DNA from: Clostridia bacterium
Lineage (GTDB): Bacteria > Bacillota > Clostridia > Lachnospirales > Anaerotignaceae
Assembly: GCA_029098265.1 (NCBI GenBank)
Contig: JAQXNZ010000051.1
Span: 1 to 47,215 of the forward strand
Direction: 5' to 3'
Length of the DNA stretch: 47,215 nt
Shown here: positions 8,452-16,128 of the stretch, in pieces
Layout: each line of letters begins with the position of its first letter
Position numbering within the stretch: the first letter of the stretch is position 1
Notes under the pieces: model-generated
What the model saw: only the letters and a program-made list of their open reading frames with translations
What the model was told of the DNA's origin: nothing
Databases searched by the model: none
Program-made: the position numbers and the translations under genes

Positions 8452-8963
8452 AAATGATAGGTTCTGCCATTGTTCTCTTTTCCTGCACGGCGGCAGGCAT
8501 ATATATGGCTTCAAAGGACAAGTACAGGGCCGAGGAACTTATGGAGATGAAAAGGGGACTGTGTATGCTCAAAAGCGAGATATGCCATAACTCCAGACCG
8601 CTGTATGAAGCCATGATAGATATAAGCCAAATGCTGGAGGATACGGTTTCCGAAATATTCGAGGACAGCGGCAGAATGCTGAAGGCGAGAAAAGCTGCGT
8701 CAGCCTCGGAGGCGTGGGAAAAGACCCTTAAGGAAAGCAGGGGAAGGACTTTTTTCAAAAAGGAGGATATAGATGCCTTCATATCCTTCGGACAGGCTTT
8801 GGGCGGCATTGACAGGGATGGGCAGACGGCAAATATAGATATTGCTCTGGAATACATAGACAGAAAATCGGATGAGCTGATAAAAAAATACGCCAAGGAC
8901 GGCAGGCTTTTCAGAAGCATGGGTGTCATGGGCGGAATACTTATAGTTGTCGTACTGTTTTGA
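8442..8963 (+). CDS. spoIIIAB: Stage III sporulation protein AB
   Basis: 173 residues starting at GTG, overlapping spoIIIAA by 10 bases, with AGGGGGGAA before it. The N-terminal membrane segment IGSAIVLFSCTAAGIYMAS is followed by a helical cytoplasmic domain resembling GspF-type secretion proteins, and there is a second membrane segment at the C-terminus (GGILIVVVLF). In this complex it is thought to link the ATPase to the membrane channel. Length and gene order match the family. Confidence 0.93.
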   Translation: MLIKMIGSAIVLFSCTAAGIYMASKDKYRAEELMEMKRGLCMLKSEICHNSRPLYEAMIDISQMLEDTVSEIFEDSGRMLKARKAASASEAWEKTLKESRGRTFFKKEDIDAFISFGQALGGIDRDGQTANIDIALEYIDRKSDELIKKYAKDGRLFRSMGVMGGILIVVVLF

Positions 8964-8980
8964 CGGCGGAGGTGTAAAGA

Positions 8981-9175
8981 ATGGATATTAATATAGTTTT
9001 CAGAATAGCGGCGGTAGGCATACTGGTGGCGGTGCTAAATCAGGTGCTTGCAAGAGCAGGCAGGGACGACCAGGCAATGCTGACCACACTGGCGGGACTG
9101 ATAGTTGTGCTGTACTGGATAATTGAATACATAAGCGAGCTGTTCAACACAATACAGACGCTTTTCCGTTTTTGA
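8981..9175 (+). CDS. spoIIIAC: Stage III sporulation protein AC
   Basis: 64 residues, almost entirely two membrane helices (IVFRIAAVGILVAVLNQVLA and MLTTLAGLIVVLYWIIEYI), the size and pattern of SpoIIIAC. GGAGGTG lies before the ATG. It is a small integral membrane component of the mother cell-forespore channel, homologous to part of SpoIIIAD next door. Confidence 0.94.
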   Translation: MDINIVFRIAAVGILVAVLNQVLARAGRDDQAMLTTLAGLIVVLYWIIEYISELFNTIQTLFRF

Positions 9176-9186
9176 GGTGATGTGCT

Positions 9187-9576
9187 GTGGAGCTCATTGT
9201 AAAGATTGCGGCGGCGGGACTGACGGGCACGCTTCTTGCCGTAACCGTAAAGGAGTATAAAAAGGAATTCGCACTGCTTATAGGTATGGGAACGGGAACT
9301 GTGATTATATGGCTGCTGCTGGACAGTCTGACAAGGATAAAGGAACTGCTGGCGGCGATGGTTACGGAAGCGGGCATAAACGGTGAATATATTTCAATTT
9401 TGATAAAAGTCATCGTTATTGCCTATATATGCGAATTTGCGGTGCAGTTCTGTGCCGATGCCGGTGAAAAGGCCATCGGGGCAAAAATAGAATTGGCAGG
9501 ACGGGTGCTGATACTCGCTGCTTCACTGCCCATATTGGAAAACCTGTTGAGACTCATAGTAAATCTTGCTGTATGA
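9187..9576 (+). CDS. spoIIIAD: Stage III sporulation protein AD
   Basis: 129 residues with four predicted membrane helices, beginning MELIVKIAAAGLTGTLLAV from a GTG start with GAGGTGAT upstream. Size, topology and position between AC and AE identify it. It is an integral membrane part of the SpoIIIA channel. The stop overlaps an ATGA that could start spoIIIAE. Confidence 0.94.
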   Translation: MELIVKIAAAGLTGTLLAVTVKEYKKEFALLIGMGTGTVIIWLLLDSLTRIKELLAAMVTEAGINGEYISILIKVIVIAYICEFAVQFCADAGEKAIGAKIELAGRVLILAASLPILENLLRLIVNLAV

Positions 9577-10730
9577 GGGTGATGCTTATGATAAAGAGGA
9601 CAGCCGCCGTTATAACGGTGATATTATCGCTGGCTGTACCGTTTGGAGTATATGCGGCGGAAAAGGGCGGCTCTGAAACAACAATAGAGGATGTTGCTGA
9701 TATGTTCGGACTGTCCGAGGCTGACAGCGGACTGGAGTCAATAGCCGATGAATACGGTCTGGAGGATTTCAGTCTGAGGGAAACAGCGCTGGATATAGTC
9801 AGCGGCAATTATGATTTCAGTGTGAAAAACATAGTTGGAACCATATTTAAGGCCGCACTGGGACAGGCGGGCGGCGTACTTCACACGATGAAAAGAATAA
9901 TGGTGCTGGTGCTTCTGGCGGCGGTAACGGAAATGCTGTCGTCATCATTTTCATCGGGAGGAGTGAGCAAGCTCGGCCAGTATGTGTGCTCGGCTGTGCT
10001 TGTTATGACTGTCATGCAGTCCTTTTACTATGCGGCGGAGACTGTGACCGATGCCGTACAGAATATTTCCGATGCGTCAAAAACACTTCAGCCCGTATAT
10101 ATGCTCATTATGACGGCGAGCGGACGGGCGGCAAAAATGTCTGCGGCTGTTCCTGTGCTGTATGCTTCGGCTTCGGTGCTGAATTTCATTGTGGGGCGGC
10201 TGGTTGTACCGGGAATACTTTTTGCGGCACTTATTACATTTATAAACTGTATGTCCGAAAGGGACATGCTTATGGAACTGGCTGACCTCATGGGCTTTAT
10301 ATGCAAATGGAGTGTAAAGCTGTGTGCAGGTGCCTTTGTGTTTGTCATGTCCCTAATAAAAATCGGCGTGCCCGATGTGGCGGTCATAGCGGGCAAGTCC
10401 ATAAAGACTGCGGCAGAGGCGGTGCCCGTTGTGGGAAGCCTTATGTCATCGGCGGCGGAGACTGCGGCGGCTGTGACGGGAGCAATGGGAAACTCCGTAA
10501 CAGCGGCGCTGATGATATTCATTGTGCTTGTAAGCATAATGCCTGTCATAAGGCTGGCGCTTATAATGCTTGTCTATAAGCTGACGGCGGCGCTGACAGA
10601 GCCTGTTGCGCCCAAAAGGATAGTGAAATGCATATCCAAGGCGGCGGACTATACGGCGGTGCTGACGGGTGTGGTGTTTACGGCGGAAATAATGTTTATA
10701 ACGGTGACGGCACTTATGCTGTCAGTATGA
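9573..10730 (+). CDS. spoIIIAE: Stage III sporulation protein AE
   Basis: 385 residues: a cleavable-looking signal peptide (MIKRTAAVITVILSLAVPFGVYAAE), a short extracytoplasmic acidic region, then a polytopic membrane domain with about seven to eight spans, as in SpoIIIAE, the largest membrane protein of the complex. Three in-frame ATGs compete: 9573 (overlapping the spoIIIAD stop), 9582 and 9588. The GAGGGTG at 9575-9581 fits 9588 best, so mature translation may begin five codons later than drawn. Confidence 0.93.
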   Translation: MRVMLMIKRTAAVITVILSLAVPFGVYAAEKGGSETTIEDVADMFGLSEADSGLESIADEYGLEDFSLRETALDIVSGNYDFSVKNIVGTIFKAALGQAGGVLHTMKRIMVLVLLAAVTEMLSSSFSSGGVSKLGQYVCSAVLVMTVMQSFYYAAETVTDAVQNISDASKTLQPVYMLIMTASGRAAKMSAAVPVLYASASVLNFIVGRLVVPGILFAALITFINCMSERDMLMELADLMGFICKWSVKLCAGAFVFVMSLIKIGVPDVAVIAGKSIKTAAEAVPVVGSLMSSAAETAAAVTGAMGNSVTAALMIFIVLVSIMPVIRLALIMLVYKLTAALTEPVAPKRIVKCISKAADYTAVLTGVVFTAEIMFITVTALMLSV

Positions 10731-10734
10731 ACAG

Positions 10735-11127
10735 ATGAAAGGATTTGACGGTATGTTTACGGCTTTGGACGCATATATAAAAAATATAGCCTTGCTTATG
10801 CTTCTGGCAATTTTTGCAGAGATGCTTCTGCCCGATGCTAAAATAAAAAAGTATGTTTCCGTTATAGTCGGGATAATGCTTATATTTACCGTAACGGGCA
10901 GGCTTGAAAGGCTGGCGGACTCCATAGAAAACGAGGACATATCACTGCCTGCCTTTGAAGAAAAGCAGGCGGAGAAAACAGAAAACGTCAGGGACAGACT
11001 GACGGATATATTATATGAAGAAATGAACGAAGTGGAGAATGAAAACGAAATTAACGGTGGACTTGACATTCATGTGGAGAGAGTAAAAGCTTTTGAAGAA
11101 AATACAAGGGGTGAAGTGGCACAATGA
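10735..11127 (+). CDS. spoIIIAF: Stage III sporulation protein AF
   Basis: 130 residues: two N-terminal membrane helices (NIALLMLLAIFAEMLL and YVSVIVGIMLIFTV) and a charged soluble C-terminal domain, the SpoIIIAF architecture. ATG 10753, with AAAGGA 9 bases upstream, is a credible alternative start that removes MKGFDG. Position between AE and AG confirms identity. The stop overlaps the spoIIIAG ATG. Confidence 0.92.
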   Translation: MKGFDGMFTALDAYIKNIALLMLLAIFAEMLLPDAKIKKYVSVIVGIMLIFTVTGRLERLADSIENEDISLPAFEEKQAEKTENVRDRLTDILYEEMNEVENENEINGGLDIHVERVKAFEENTRGEVAQ

Positions 11128-11681
11128 CACTTAAAGATGCATTTAAGGACAGGAAGGGCAGGCTGACGGGCGATATACTTGCCGCCGTGGTATTCGGAGC
11201 AGTACTTATACTTGCCGGTGATATGCTTTTTGATAAGGGGCAGAAGCAGGAAACCGAAAATACGGCAGAGGCCGCAGAGCCTGCGGACTATGTATCCGAA
11301 CTTGAAGAAAAGACCGAGAAACTGCTGTCTCAGGTGGAGGGTGCGGGCAATGTGGACGTTATGATAACCCTTAAGTCAGGCGCTGAGACCGTATATGCCG
11401 AGGAAAACAAGAAAAGCACGTCCGAGACCGAGGAAAACGCCTCACAGGGCGACAGCAGAGGAATATTATCCGAAACGGAGGAAAGCACCGTCATGACCAT
11501 AAGCAACGGGGACGGAAGCACTTCTCCGGTAATAATAAAGGAGATGACGGCGGATATTTCCGGAATAGTAATCGTTGCGGAGGGTGGTGACAGCATAATA
11601 GTCAAGGATTCGCTCATACGGGCGGCGCAGGCGCTTTTTGATGTGCCTGCCAATAAGGTGGAAGTATTCAAAATGAAATAA
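11124..11681 (+). CDS. spoIIIAG: Stage III sporulation protein AG
   Basis: 185 residues: one N-terminal membrane anchor (ILAAVVFGAVLILAGDMLF), an acidic linker and a C-terminal ring-building domain (about 55-185) with VEGAGNVDVMITLKSG and IVIVAEGGDS, as in SpoIIIAG, which forms a large ring in the intermembrane space. ATGA overlap with spoIIIAF indicates coupling. The region from GAETVYAEENKKSTSE to SETEES corresponds to the variable insertion expected within its ring domain. Confidence 0.94.
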   Translation: MTLKDAFKDRKGRLTGDILAAVVFGAVLILAGDMLFDKGQKQETENTAEAAEPADYVSELEEKTEKLLSQVEGAGNVDVMITLKSGAETVYAEENKKSTSETEENASQGDSRGILSETEESTVMTISNGDGSTSPVIIKEMTADISGIVIVAEGGDSIIVKDSLIRAAQALFDVPANKVEVFKMK

Positions 11682-11699
11682 TATGGGAGGGCTTTACAT

Positions 11700-12359
11700 A
11701 TGTTTGCAGTTAAAAGAAATCAGGTGGTCGTTACGGCATTGGCGGTAATGATTGCCGTTGCGGGCTATCTTAACTTTACCGAAAGCAAATCGTCAGGCGA
11801 TATTGAAAAGGTTGATTTGAACGACCCAACCAGCTATGAGGCGCTTCTCAATGACGACGGCTCCATATCTACCGTTGCCGATGACAGCGACGGTCTGGAA
11901 TTTGCTTTGGGCGGCGGAACAGAGGAGACGGGCAGTCAGGTGTATGATGATACGGGCGCCGCAATATATGTCAGCACCACCGCCGACACATATTTCGTGC
12001 AGGCCAAGCTGGAAAGGGAACAGGCCAGAGCCAGCCAGAAGGATATGCTGACTGAAATGATAAACAATAATAATGTAGACGAAGCAAAAAAACAGGAGTG
12101 TGCCGACAACCTTCTTGAGATACAGCAGAGAATAGAAAAGGAGACTGCCGCCGAGGCAATGATTGAGTCCAAAGGCTTTGACGAGGTATATGTAAGAATA
12201 GACGACGATACCGTTGATGTAGTTGTCAATAAAAGTGAGCTGACAGATTCGGAACTTGCCCAAATAATGGACATAGTAACAAGAAAAACGGGCATGAAGG
12301 AAAGTCAGGTAAGAATAAGCCCGCTGAAAAGCAGTACGACAAATAAAAAAGATAAATAA
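11700..12359 (+). CDS. spoIIIAH: Stage III sporulation protein AH
   Basis: 219 residues: one N-terminal membrane helix (VVVTALAVMIAVAGYLNF), a long acidic spacer, and a C-terminal YscJ/FliF-like ring domain ending VTRKTGMKESQVRISPL. In Bacillus its outer domain binds SpoIIQ from the forespore, closing the channel. Its partner spoIIQ is not in this window. Last gene of the operon; a terminator follows directly. Confidence 0.95.
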   Translation: MFAVKRNQVVVTALAVMIAVAGYLNFTESKSSGDIEKVDLNDPTSYEALLNDDGSISTVADDSDGLEFALGGGTEETGSQVYDDTGAAIYVSTTADTYFVQAKLEREQARASQKDMLTEMINNNNVDEAKKQECADNLLEIQQRIEKETAAEAMIESKGFDEVYVRIDDDTVDVVVNKSELTDSELAQIMDIVTRKTGMKESQVRISPLKSSTTNKKDK

Positions 12360-12370
12360 AGGCATTGAGC

Positions 12371-12409
12371 AAATGCGGAGCAAAAAATATTTATGCTCCG
12401 CATTTTTTA
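12371..12409. terminator. Bidirectional terminator after spoIIIAH
   Basis: AAATGCGGAGCA pairs with TGCTCCGCATTT (12 bp) with a T-run on the plus strand and A/T-rich flanks on the other. It separates the convergent spoIIIAH and glycosylase genes. Confidence 0.85.
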
Positions 12410-12415
12410 GAAATC

Positions 12416-12922
12416 TCAGCCGATTATCTTTTTGATTTCCTCAGACCAAATACTTATGAGCTTTTCAAGAGAAAAAGCGGCATTGGCGGGACTTGTGGAG
12501 GGCAGCTTAACTGCTTCGGTATGAGTATCGGGATAGCAGTATTTCATATAAAGTTTATGGGAGGCTGCACCGTTGCAGAACACTGCCTTTATGTCTGCGG
12601 CATTGAGCACCATATTTATATCGGTTGGTACCACATTTTTAATACTGCTGTCGCTGGAGCCTATTATGTCGCAGCTGTTGATGGTATCCCAAAGGGCAAT
12701 GCGGTTTGAGAGAACAAATTCTGTCTTTTCCTCTATGGTAGAGGGTGTAGGGCAGCCGTATACGGCACTGATGACCTTCCAGAAGCGGTTCTGCGGGTGA
12801 CCGTAGAAAAAGTTTGCTTCCCTGGACTTGACGGAGGGGAAGGAGCCCAGTATAAGTATCTGAGAATTGCTGTCGTATAAGGGGCCGAAGGTGCGCTTTA
12901 GATGCTGATATCTTGAATCCAT
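12416..12922 (-). CDS. DNA-deoxyinosine glycosylase (UDG superfamily, family 6 type)
   Basis: 168 residues. Removes hypoxanthine (deaminated adenine) from DNA as the first step of base excision repair. Motifs follow the family: LGSFPSVKS near residue 25, NFFYGHPQNRFWK near 38-50, and LPSTSPANA near the C-terminus in place of the usual UDG motif 2. Monocistronic, with a weak ribosome binding site (CAGGAAA). Convergent with spoIIIAH. A general uracil/mismatch glycosylase is the alternative. Confidence 0.88.
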   Translation of the reverse strand: MDSRYQHLKRTFGPLYDSNSQILILGSFPSVKSREANFFYGHPQNRFWKVISAVYGCPTPSTIEEKTEFVLSNRIALWDTINSCDIIGSSDSSIKNVVPTDINMVLNAADIKAVFCNGAASHKLYMKYCYPDTHTEAVKLPSTSPANAAFSLEKLISIWSEEIKKIIG

Positions 12923-12989
12923 ATAATTTCCTGCTTTCTTAAAAAAATATTGATTTTTGGCTTTGGATATGGTATTATAATTGACGCTT

Positions 12990-13062
12990 GCTAAAGTGGC
13001 TCAGTTGGTAGAGCAGCTGATTCGTAATCAGCAGGTCGTGGGTTCGAGTCCCATCTTTAGCT
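12990..13062 (+). tRNA. tRNA-Thr (anticodon CGT)
   Basis: A full cloverleaf can be drawn: acceptor GCTAAAG/CTTTAGC, D-stem GCTC/GAGC with AGTTGGTA loop, anticodon stem GCTGA/TCAGC with loop TTCGTAA, T-stem GTGGG/CCCAT with TTCGAGT. The anticodon CGT reads ACG threonine codons. CCA is not encoded. A TATAAT stands at 12976-12981, about 8 bases before the gene, and a terminator follows. Confidence 0.95.
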
Positions 13063-13063
13063 T

Positions 13064-13095
13064 AGACCTTATCGTTTCGATAGGGTCTTTTTTAT
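13064..13095 (+). terminator. tRNA terminator
   Basis: AGACCTTATCG and CGATAGGGTCT form an 11-bp stem (one wobble) followed by TTTTTT, immediately after the tRNA. Confidence 0.85.
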
Positions 13096-13429
13096 TTGTG
13101 AAAAACGCTGTATTTATCTAATTTTTAAGCCTTAAATGACATTACTTACATAAAATGATAATACTTTTTTTACACTTTGTATATGTACTTTTCACACTAA
13201 TTTATCTATAATACATATTGAACAATAAAATTGAATTAAAAAATTTGTTTTTATGTAAGATATTAATATAAAATCGGATATATTCGATTTTATTTCAATA
13301 ATCTACAAAAATATTTTTTTTATCTCTGAAAAAAGGAAATTTCGCACAAACGGTGAACTTTATTATTATAAACAGTTTTTTTATGACAATAGCGCTAAGA
13401 GGCGGTATAAATAAAGGAGGAATGGTTTT
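13096..13429. other. AT-rich intergenic region upstream of the EF-G-like gene
   Basis: No credible gene. It contains a possible promoter (TTGTTT, 16 bases, TATAAA near 13243-13270) and, at 13268-13293, a perfect 9-bp inverted repeat ATAAAATCG/CGATTTTAT with an 8-base spacer that could be an operator or leader hairpin. AAAGGAGG before 13430 is the ribosome binding site of the next gene. Confidence 0.5.
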
Positions 13430-15508
13430 ATGAAAAGCTACACATCTAAAGAAATCAGAAATGTCGTTATGCTGGGTCACAGTGGTTCCGGTAAGACAAC
13501 AATAACGGAATCGTGCCTTTTTAAATCAGGTGCAACAAAGAGATTTGGCAAAGTTGACGAGGGCAACACCGTCAGCGACTATGACCCGGAGGAAATCAAA
13601 CGCCATGTTTCTATAAATACATCAATTCTTCCCGTTGAGTGGAAAGGAACAAAAATAAACTTCATTGATACTCCCGGTTATTTCGATTTCGCAGGCGAGG
13701 TTATGCTTTCAACAAAGGTTGCAGACGCAGCGGTTATCGTTGTATCAGGAAAAGCGGGTGTTGAAGTCGGCACAGAAAAGGCTTGGGAATATGTTGAGAA
13801 ATTTGAAACGCCCAGAATGTTCTTTATGAACTTCATGGACGATGAACATGCCGACTATGAGAGAGTTCTCGGAGAGCTTCGTGAGCATTTCGGAAAAACA
13901 GTTGCTCCCGTTCAGATACCCTTCTATGAGGGTGAGAAAATCCGTGGTTTCATCGACGTTATAACAAGAGAGCCTAAATATCTTGATGCTTCAAGAACAG
14001 GCTTCGAGCCCGGACCCTTCCCCGAGGATATGAGAGACGAGGTTGAAAGTCTCAGACAGATGATTATCGAAGTAGCCGCAGAAAGTGTTGATGAACTGCT
14101 TGAAAAATATTTTGCCGACGAAGAGCTTACAATTGAGGAAATATATGAAGGCCTCAATGTCGGTGTAAAGGAGAGAAAGATTGCTCCTCTTTTCACAGGC
14201 GCCGCAAATTACGGTCTCGGTATCATGATTCTTATGAATTCAATTAAAAACTTCCTTCCTCCTTCAGTAGAGTGCAAGCCTGAGTTTGAGTGTACAGACC
14301 TCAAGACAGGCGAGACTGTTATCAGAAAGAATGATGAGAGCGACCATTTCGCGGCATATGTATTCAAAACAATTTCAGACCCGTATATCGGACGTCTTAA
14401 TATATTCCGTGTTCTTTCCGGTAAGCTTACAAAGGATAAGCTCATATACAACCCTGAAAGGGATACAGAGGAAAAGATTGCCCATATCTATGTAATAAGA
14501 GGTAAAGAGCAGATAGAGGTAGACGAGCTTGATGCCGGCGATATCGGCGCCCTTGCAAAGCTCCAGAACACGGCTACACAGGATACGCTCTGCTCAAGCG
14601 TTAACCCTGTACAGGTAAGCAAGATTGAGCTTCCCGCTTCCGTATATTCACGCGCTATCGTTCCCAAGACAAAGGGCGATGACGATAAGGTTGCGGCTGC
14701 CCTTGTTAAACTCAGAGAAGAAGACCCTACTATCAAGGTAGAGGTAAACAAGGAAACAAAGCAGACACTTCTTTACGGTGTAGGCGACCAGCAGCTTGAT
14801 GTACTTATGAGCAAGCTGAAAACAAAATATAAGACAGATGCCGAGCTTATTGACGTTATAATCCCCTACAGAGAGACTATAAAGTCTAAAGTTAAGGTTC
14901 AGGGTAAATATAAGAAACAGTCAGGCGGACACGGTCAGTTCGGTGACGTATGGATGGAATTCGAGCCCTCAGGCGATATGAGCAAGCCTTATGTATTTGA
15001 AGAAAAGATATTCGGCGGCTCCGTACCCAAACAGTACTTCCCTGCAGTTGAAAAGGGACTTCAGGAGTGCGTAAACACAGGCGTACTTGCAGGCTATCCT
15101 GTAGTAGGTCTTAAGGCAACCCTTGTTGACGGTTCATATCACCCTGTAGACTCATCGGAAATGGCATTCAAGATGGCTACATCACTTGCTTTCAAAGACG
15201 GATGCTCAAAGGCTAAACCTACTATCCTTGAACCCATTGCACACATGGAAGTAGTTGTTCCCGAAAGATACATGGGAGATATCATGGGCGATATCAATAA
15301 GCGCCGCGGCAGAATACTCAGCATGGATTCAATTGACGGCGGAAAGAAATGCATCGTTGCGGAAGTACCTCTTTCAGAGATATCCAAGTACAGCATTGAC
15401 CTCCGTTCAATGACACAGGGCAGAGGCAGCTTCTCCTTCTACTTCGAGCGCTATGAGGAGGCTCCCGGAGATGTTCAGCAGAAGGTTATTGCTGACAGAG
15501 CAAAATAA
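13430..15508 (+). CDS. EF-G-like translational GTPase (EF-G paralogue)
   Basis: 692 residues with the full EF-G layout: GTPase domain, domain II, then domains III-V (GGHGQFGDVWMEFEP starts domain IV). The G-domain differs from true EF-G: G1 is GHSGSGKTT instead of AHIDAGKTT, G3 is DTPGYFDF with Tyr in place of the catalytic His, and the G4 NKMD is NFMD, losing the base-contacting lysine. The Tyr at G3 is shared with the EF-G-2 paralogue family (for example Thermus EF-G-2); the NFMD change is more unusual. It stands alone rather than in a str operon, so the main fusA is elsewhere. Role in translation unknown. T-ended and GCT/GTT-type codons suggest strong expression. Confidence 0.88.
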   Translation: MKSYTSKEIRNVVMLGHSGSGKTTITESCLFKSGATKRFGKVDEGNTVSDYDPEEIKRHVSINTSILPVEWKGTKINFIDTPGYFDFAGEVMLSTKVADAAVIVVSGKAGVEVGTEKAWEYVEKFETPRMFFMNFMDDEHADYERVLGELREHFGKTVAPVQIPFYEGEKIRGFIDVITREPKYLDASRTGFEPGPFPEDMRDEVESLRQMIIEVAAESVDELLEKYFADEELTIEEIYEGLNVGVKERKIAPLFTGAANYGLGIMILMNSIKNFLPPSVECKPEFECTDLKTGETVIRKNDESDHFAAYVFKTISDPYIGRLNIFRVLSGKLTKDKLIYNPERDTEEKIAHIYVIRGKEQIEVDELDAGDIGALAKLQNTATQDTLCSSVNPVQVSKIELPASVYSRAIVPKTKGDDDKVAAALVKLREEDPTIKVEVNKETKQTLLYGVGDQQLDVLMSKLKTKYKTDAELIDVIIPYRETIKSKVKVQGKYKKQSGGHGQFGDVWMEFEPSGDMSKPYVFEEKIFGGSVPKQYFPAVEKGLQECVNTGVLAGYPVVGLKATLVDGSYHPVDSSEMAFKMATSLAFKDGCSKAKPTILEPIAHMEVVVPERYMGDIMGDINKRRGRILSMDSIDGGKKCIVAEVPLSEISKYSIDLRSMTQGRGSFSFYFERYEEAPGDVQQKVIADRAK

Positions 15509-15536
15509 ATATAAATTCAAATAAATTTATATACAG

Positions 15537-15566
15537 TCGGCTGTGCGTATGCACAGCCGATATTTT
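15537..15566 (+). terminator. Terminator after the EF-G-like gene
   Basis: TCGGCTGTGC and GCACAGCCGA form a 10-bp stem with a GTAT loop followed by TATTTTTG. Confidence 0.88.
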
Positions 15567-15571
15567 TGCAC

Positions 15572-15601
15572 AAAAAAGTACCGAGCCGAAAACCTCGGTA
15601 C
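15572..15601 (-). terminator. Terminator of the left small-protein locus
   Basis: Read on the minus strand, GTACCGAG and CTCGGTAC form an 8-bp stem followed by TTTTTT. It supports the claim that a minus-strand transcript carrying the genes at 15828-15971 and 15677-15796 ends here. Confidence 0.8.
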
Positions 15602-15610
15602 TCAGTACTG

Positions 15611-15660
15611 AAAAGCTTTGCTTTCTCCGTTTGGGGAGAGCGGAGAAATTATTTATGGAT
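15611..15660 (-). ncRNA. Conserved 3' hairpin, left copy
   Basis: A stem (TTTCTCCG/CGGAGAAA in plus-strand order, 8 bp) encloses the loop TTTGGGGAGAG, flanked by AAGCTTTG and TTATTTATGGAT. The same arrangement recurs at 20171-20220 with a different but still complementary stem and nearly the same loop and flanks. It lies in the 3' region of the small-protein transcript just before its terminator. It may be an RNA element or a conserved DNA inverted repeat. Confidence 0.55.
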
Positions 15661-15676
15661 ACTGCAAAACTTTATT

Positions 15677-15796
15677 TTATATGATAAGGGATATGAATTT
15701 TGCTGCTGCAGCGGCCGCTATACATATCAGGAGTGCTCCGTACACATATCCGGCAAGGCGGTTTGTCAAATCATATTCAGGTATATTGTTTTTCAT
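15677..15796 (-). CDS. Small predicted membrane protein (39 residues)
   Basis: Not in the ORF track because of its length. ATG after GGGAGTG at good spacing; 39 codons. A short polar N-terminus (MKNNIPEYDLTNRLAG) precedes one hydrophobic segment, GALLICIAAAAAAKFISLII, which could span a membrane. It begins 31 bases after the stop of the 47-residue protein and ends before the hairpin and terminator, so the two form a small operon. No counterpart is present at the right-hand locus. Not recognised. The start signal and operon position support a real gene, but it could be a chance ORF. Confidence 0.55.
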   Translation of the reverse strand: MKNNIPEYDLTNRLAGYVYGALLICIAAAAAAKFISLII

Positions 15797-15827
15797 AGTT
15801 ACACTCCCTTTCTGCGGCTGCATACTG

Positions 15828-15971
15828 TTATTTTTCAGTTATGTCTTTTACGTCAAATACAGCTTCGTTGCTGAAATCATGCTCTTTGTGATTTTTTCTT
15901 TTATCTTTTTTGCTGATACCGTTTAATAAATAGCTGACATCGAATGTAGTTGAATTTGTAAAGTGTCTCAT
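15828..15971 (-). CDS. 47-residue protein of an unrecognised family, copy 1
   Basis: Starts MRHFTNSTTFDV, has a basic middle and NHKEH, and ends FSNEAVFDVKDITEK. ATG 15971 follows AGAGGGGGC at normal spacing. Two further copies of exactly the same length lie at 20265-20408 and 20464-20607. All three share MRHFT-S-TFDV--L-NG in the first half and HK(E/D)H-FSNEA-FD(V/I)KD in the second; differences are substitutions, not indels, as expected for selected protein genes. The FDV...L and FD(V/I)KD parts look like an internal repeat. No signal peptide, membrane segment or Cys in this copy. The HK(E/D)H motif could bind metal (speculation). A repressor-type promoter precedes it. Function unknown. Confidence 0.82.
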   Translation of the reverse strand: MRHFTNSTTFDVSYLLNGISKKDKRKNHKEHDFSNEAVFDVKDITEK

Positions 15972-15991
15972 TGTGAATGCCCCCTCTGACC

Positions 15992-16050
15992 ATTGGTTCT
16001 ACCAATCCTTGTCTTGACTAAATGGTACTACCAATACGCTTATTTGTCAA
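15992..16050 (-). promoter_or_regulatory. Promoter with two palindromic operators, left locus
   Basis: On the minus strand: an A/T-tract (AAAAAATTTTTAAAAAATTT) upstream, TTGACA at 16050-16045, a 17-base spacer and TACCAT at 16027-16022. Operator 1 (ATTGGTAGTACCAT, 16035-16022) covers the -10; operator 2 (ATTGGTAGAACCAAT, 16006-15992) lies just after the predicted start of transcription. The TGGTnnnACCA form matches the general site shape of FadR-type GntR regulators. An essentially identical arrangement precedes copy 3. Confidence 0.75.
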
Positions 16051-16093
16051 TAGCTTTTTTTAAATTTTTTAAAAATTTTTTCGTAAAAGGGCA

Positions 16094-16128
16094 AAATAAA
16101 AAAAGTCCGGCTTAAAACAACGGACTTT
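16094..16128 (-). terminator. Terminator downstream of the thi operon
   Basis: Read on the minus strand, AAAGTCCG and CGGACTTT form an 8-bp stem followed by TTTTTTTATTTT. It is the first strong terminator after tenI, some 300 bases beyond its stop. Confidence 0.75.

Noticed and set aside
12612-12630. GGTTGGTACCAC inside the glycosylase gene as another TTGGTnnnACCAA operator
   Set aside because: Spacing between half-sites is wrong and it lies within a coding region away from any promoter.
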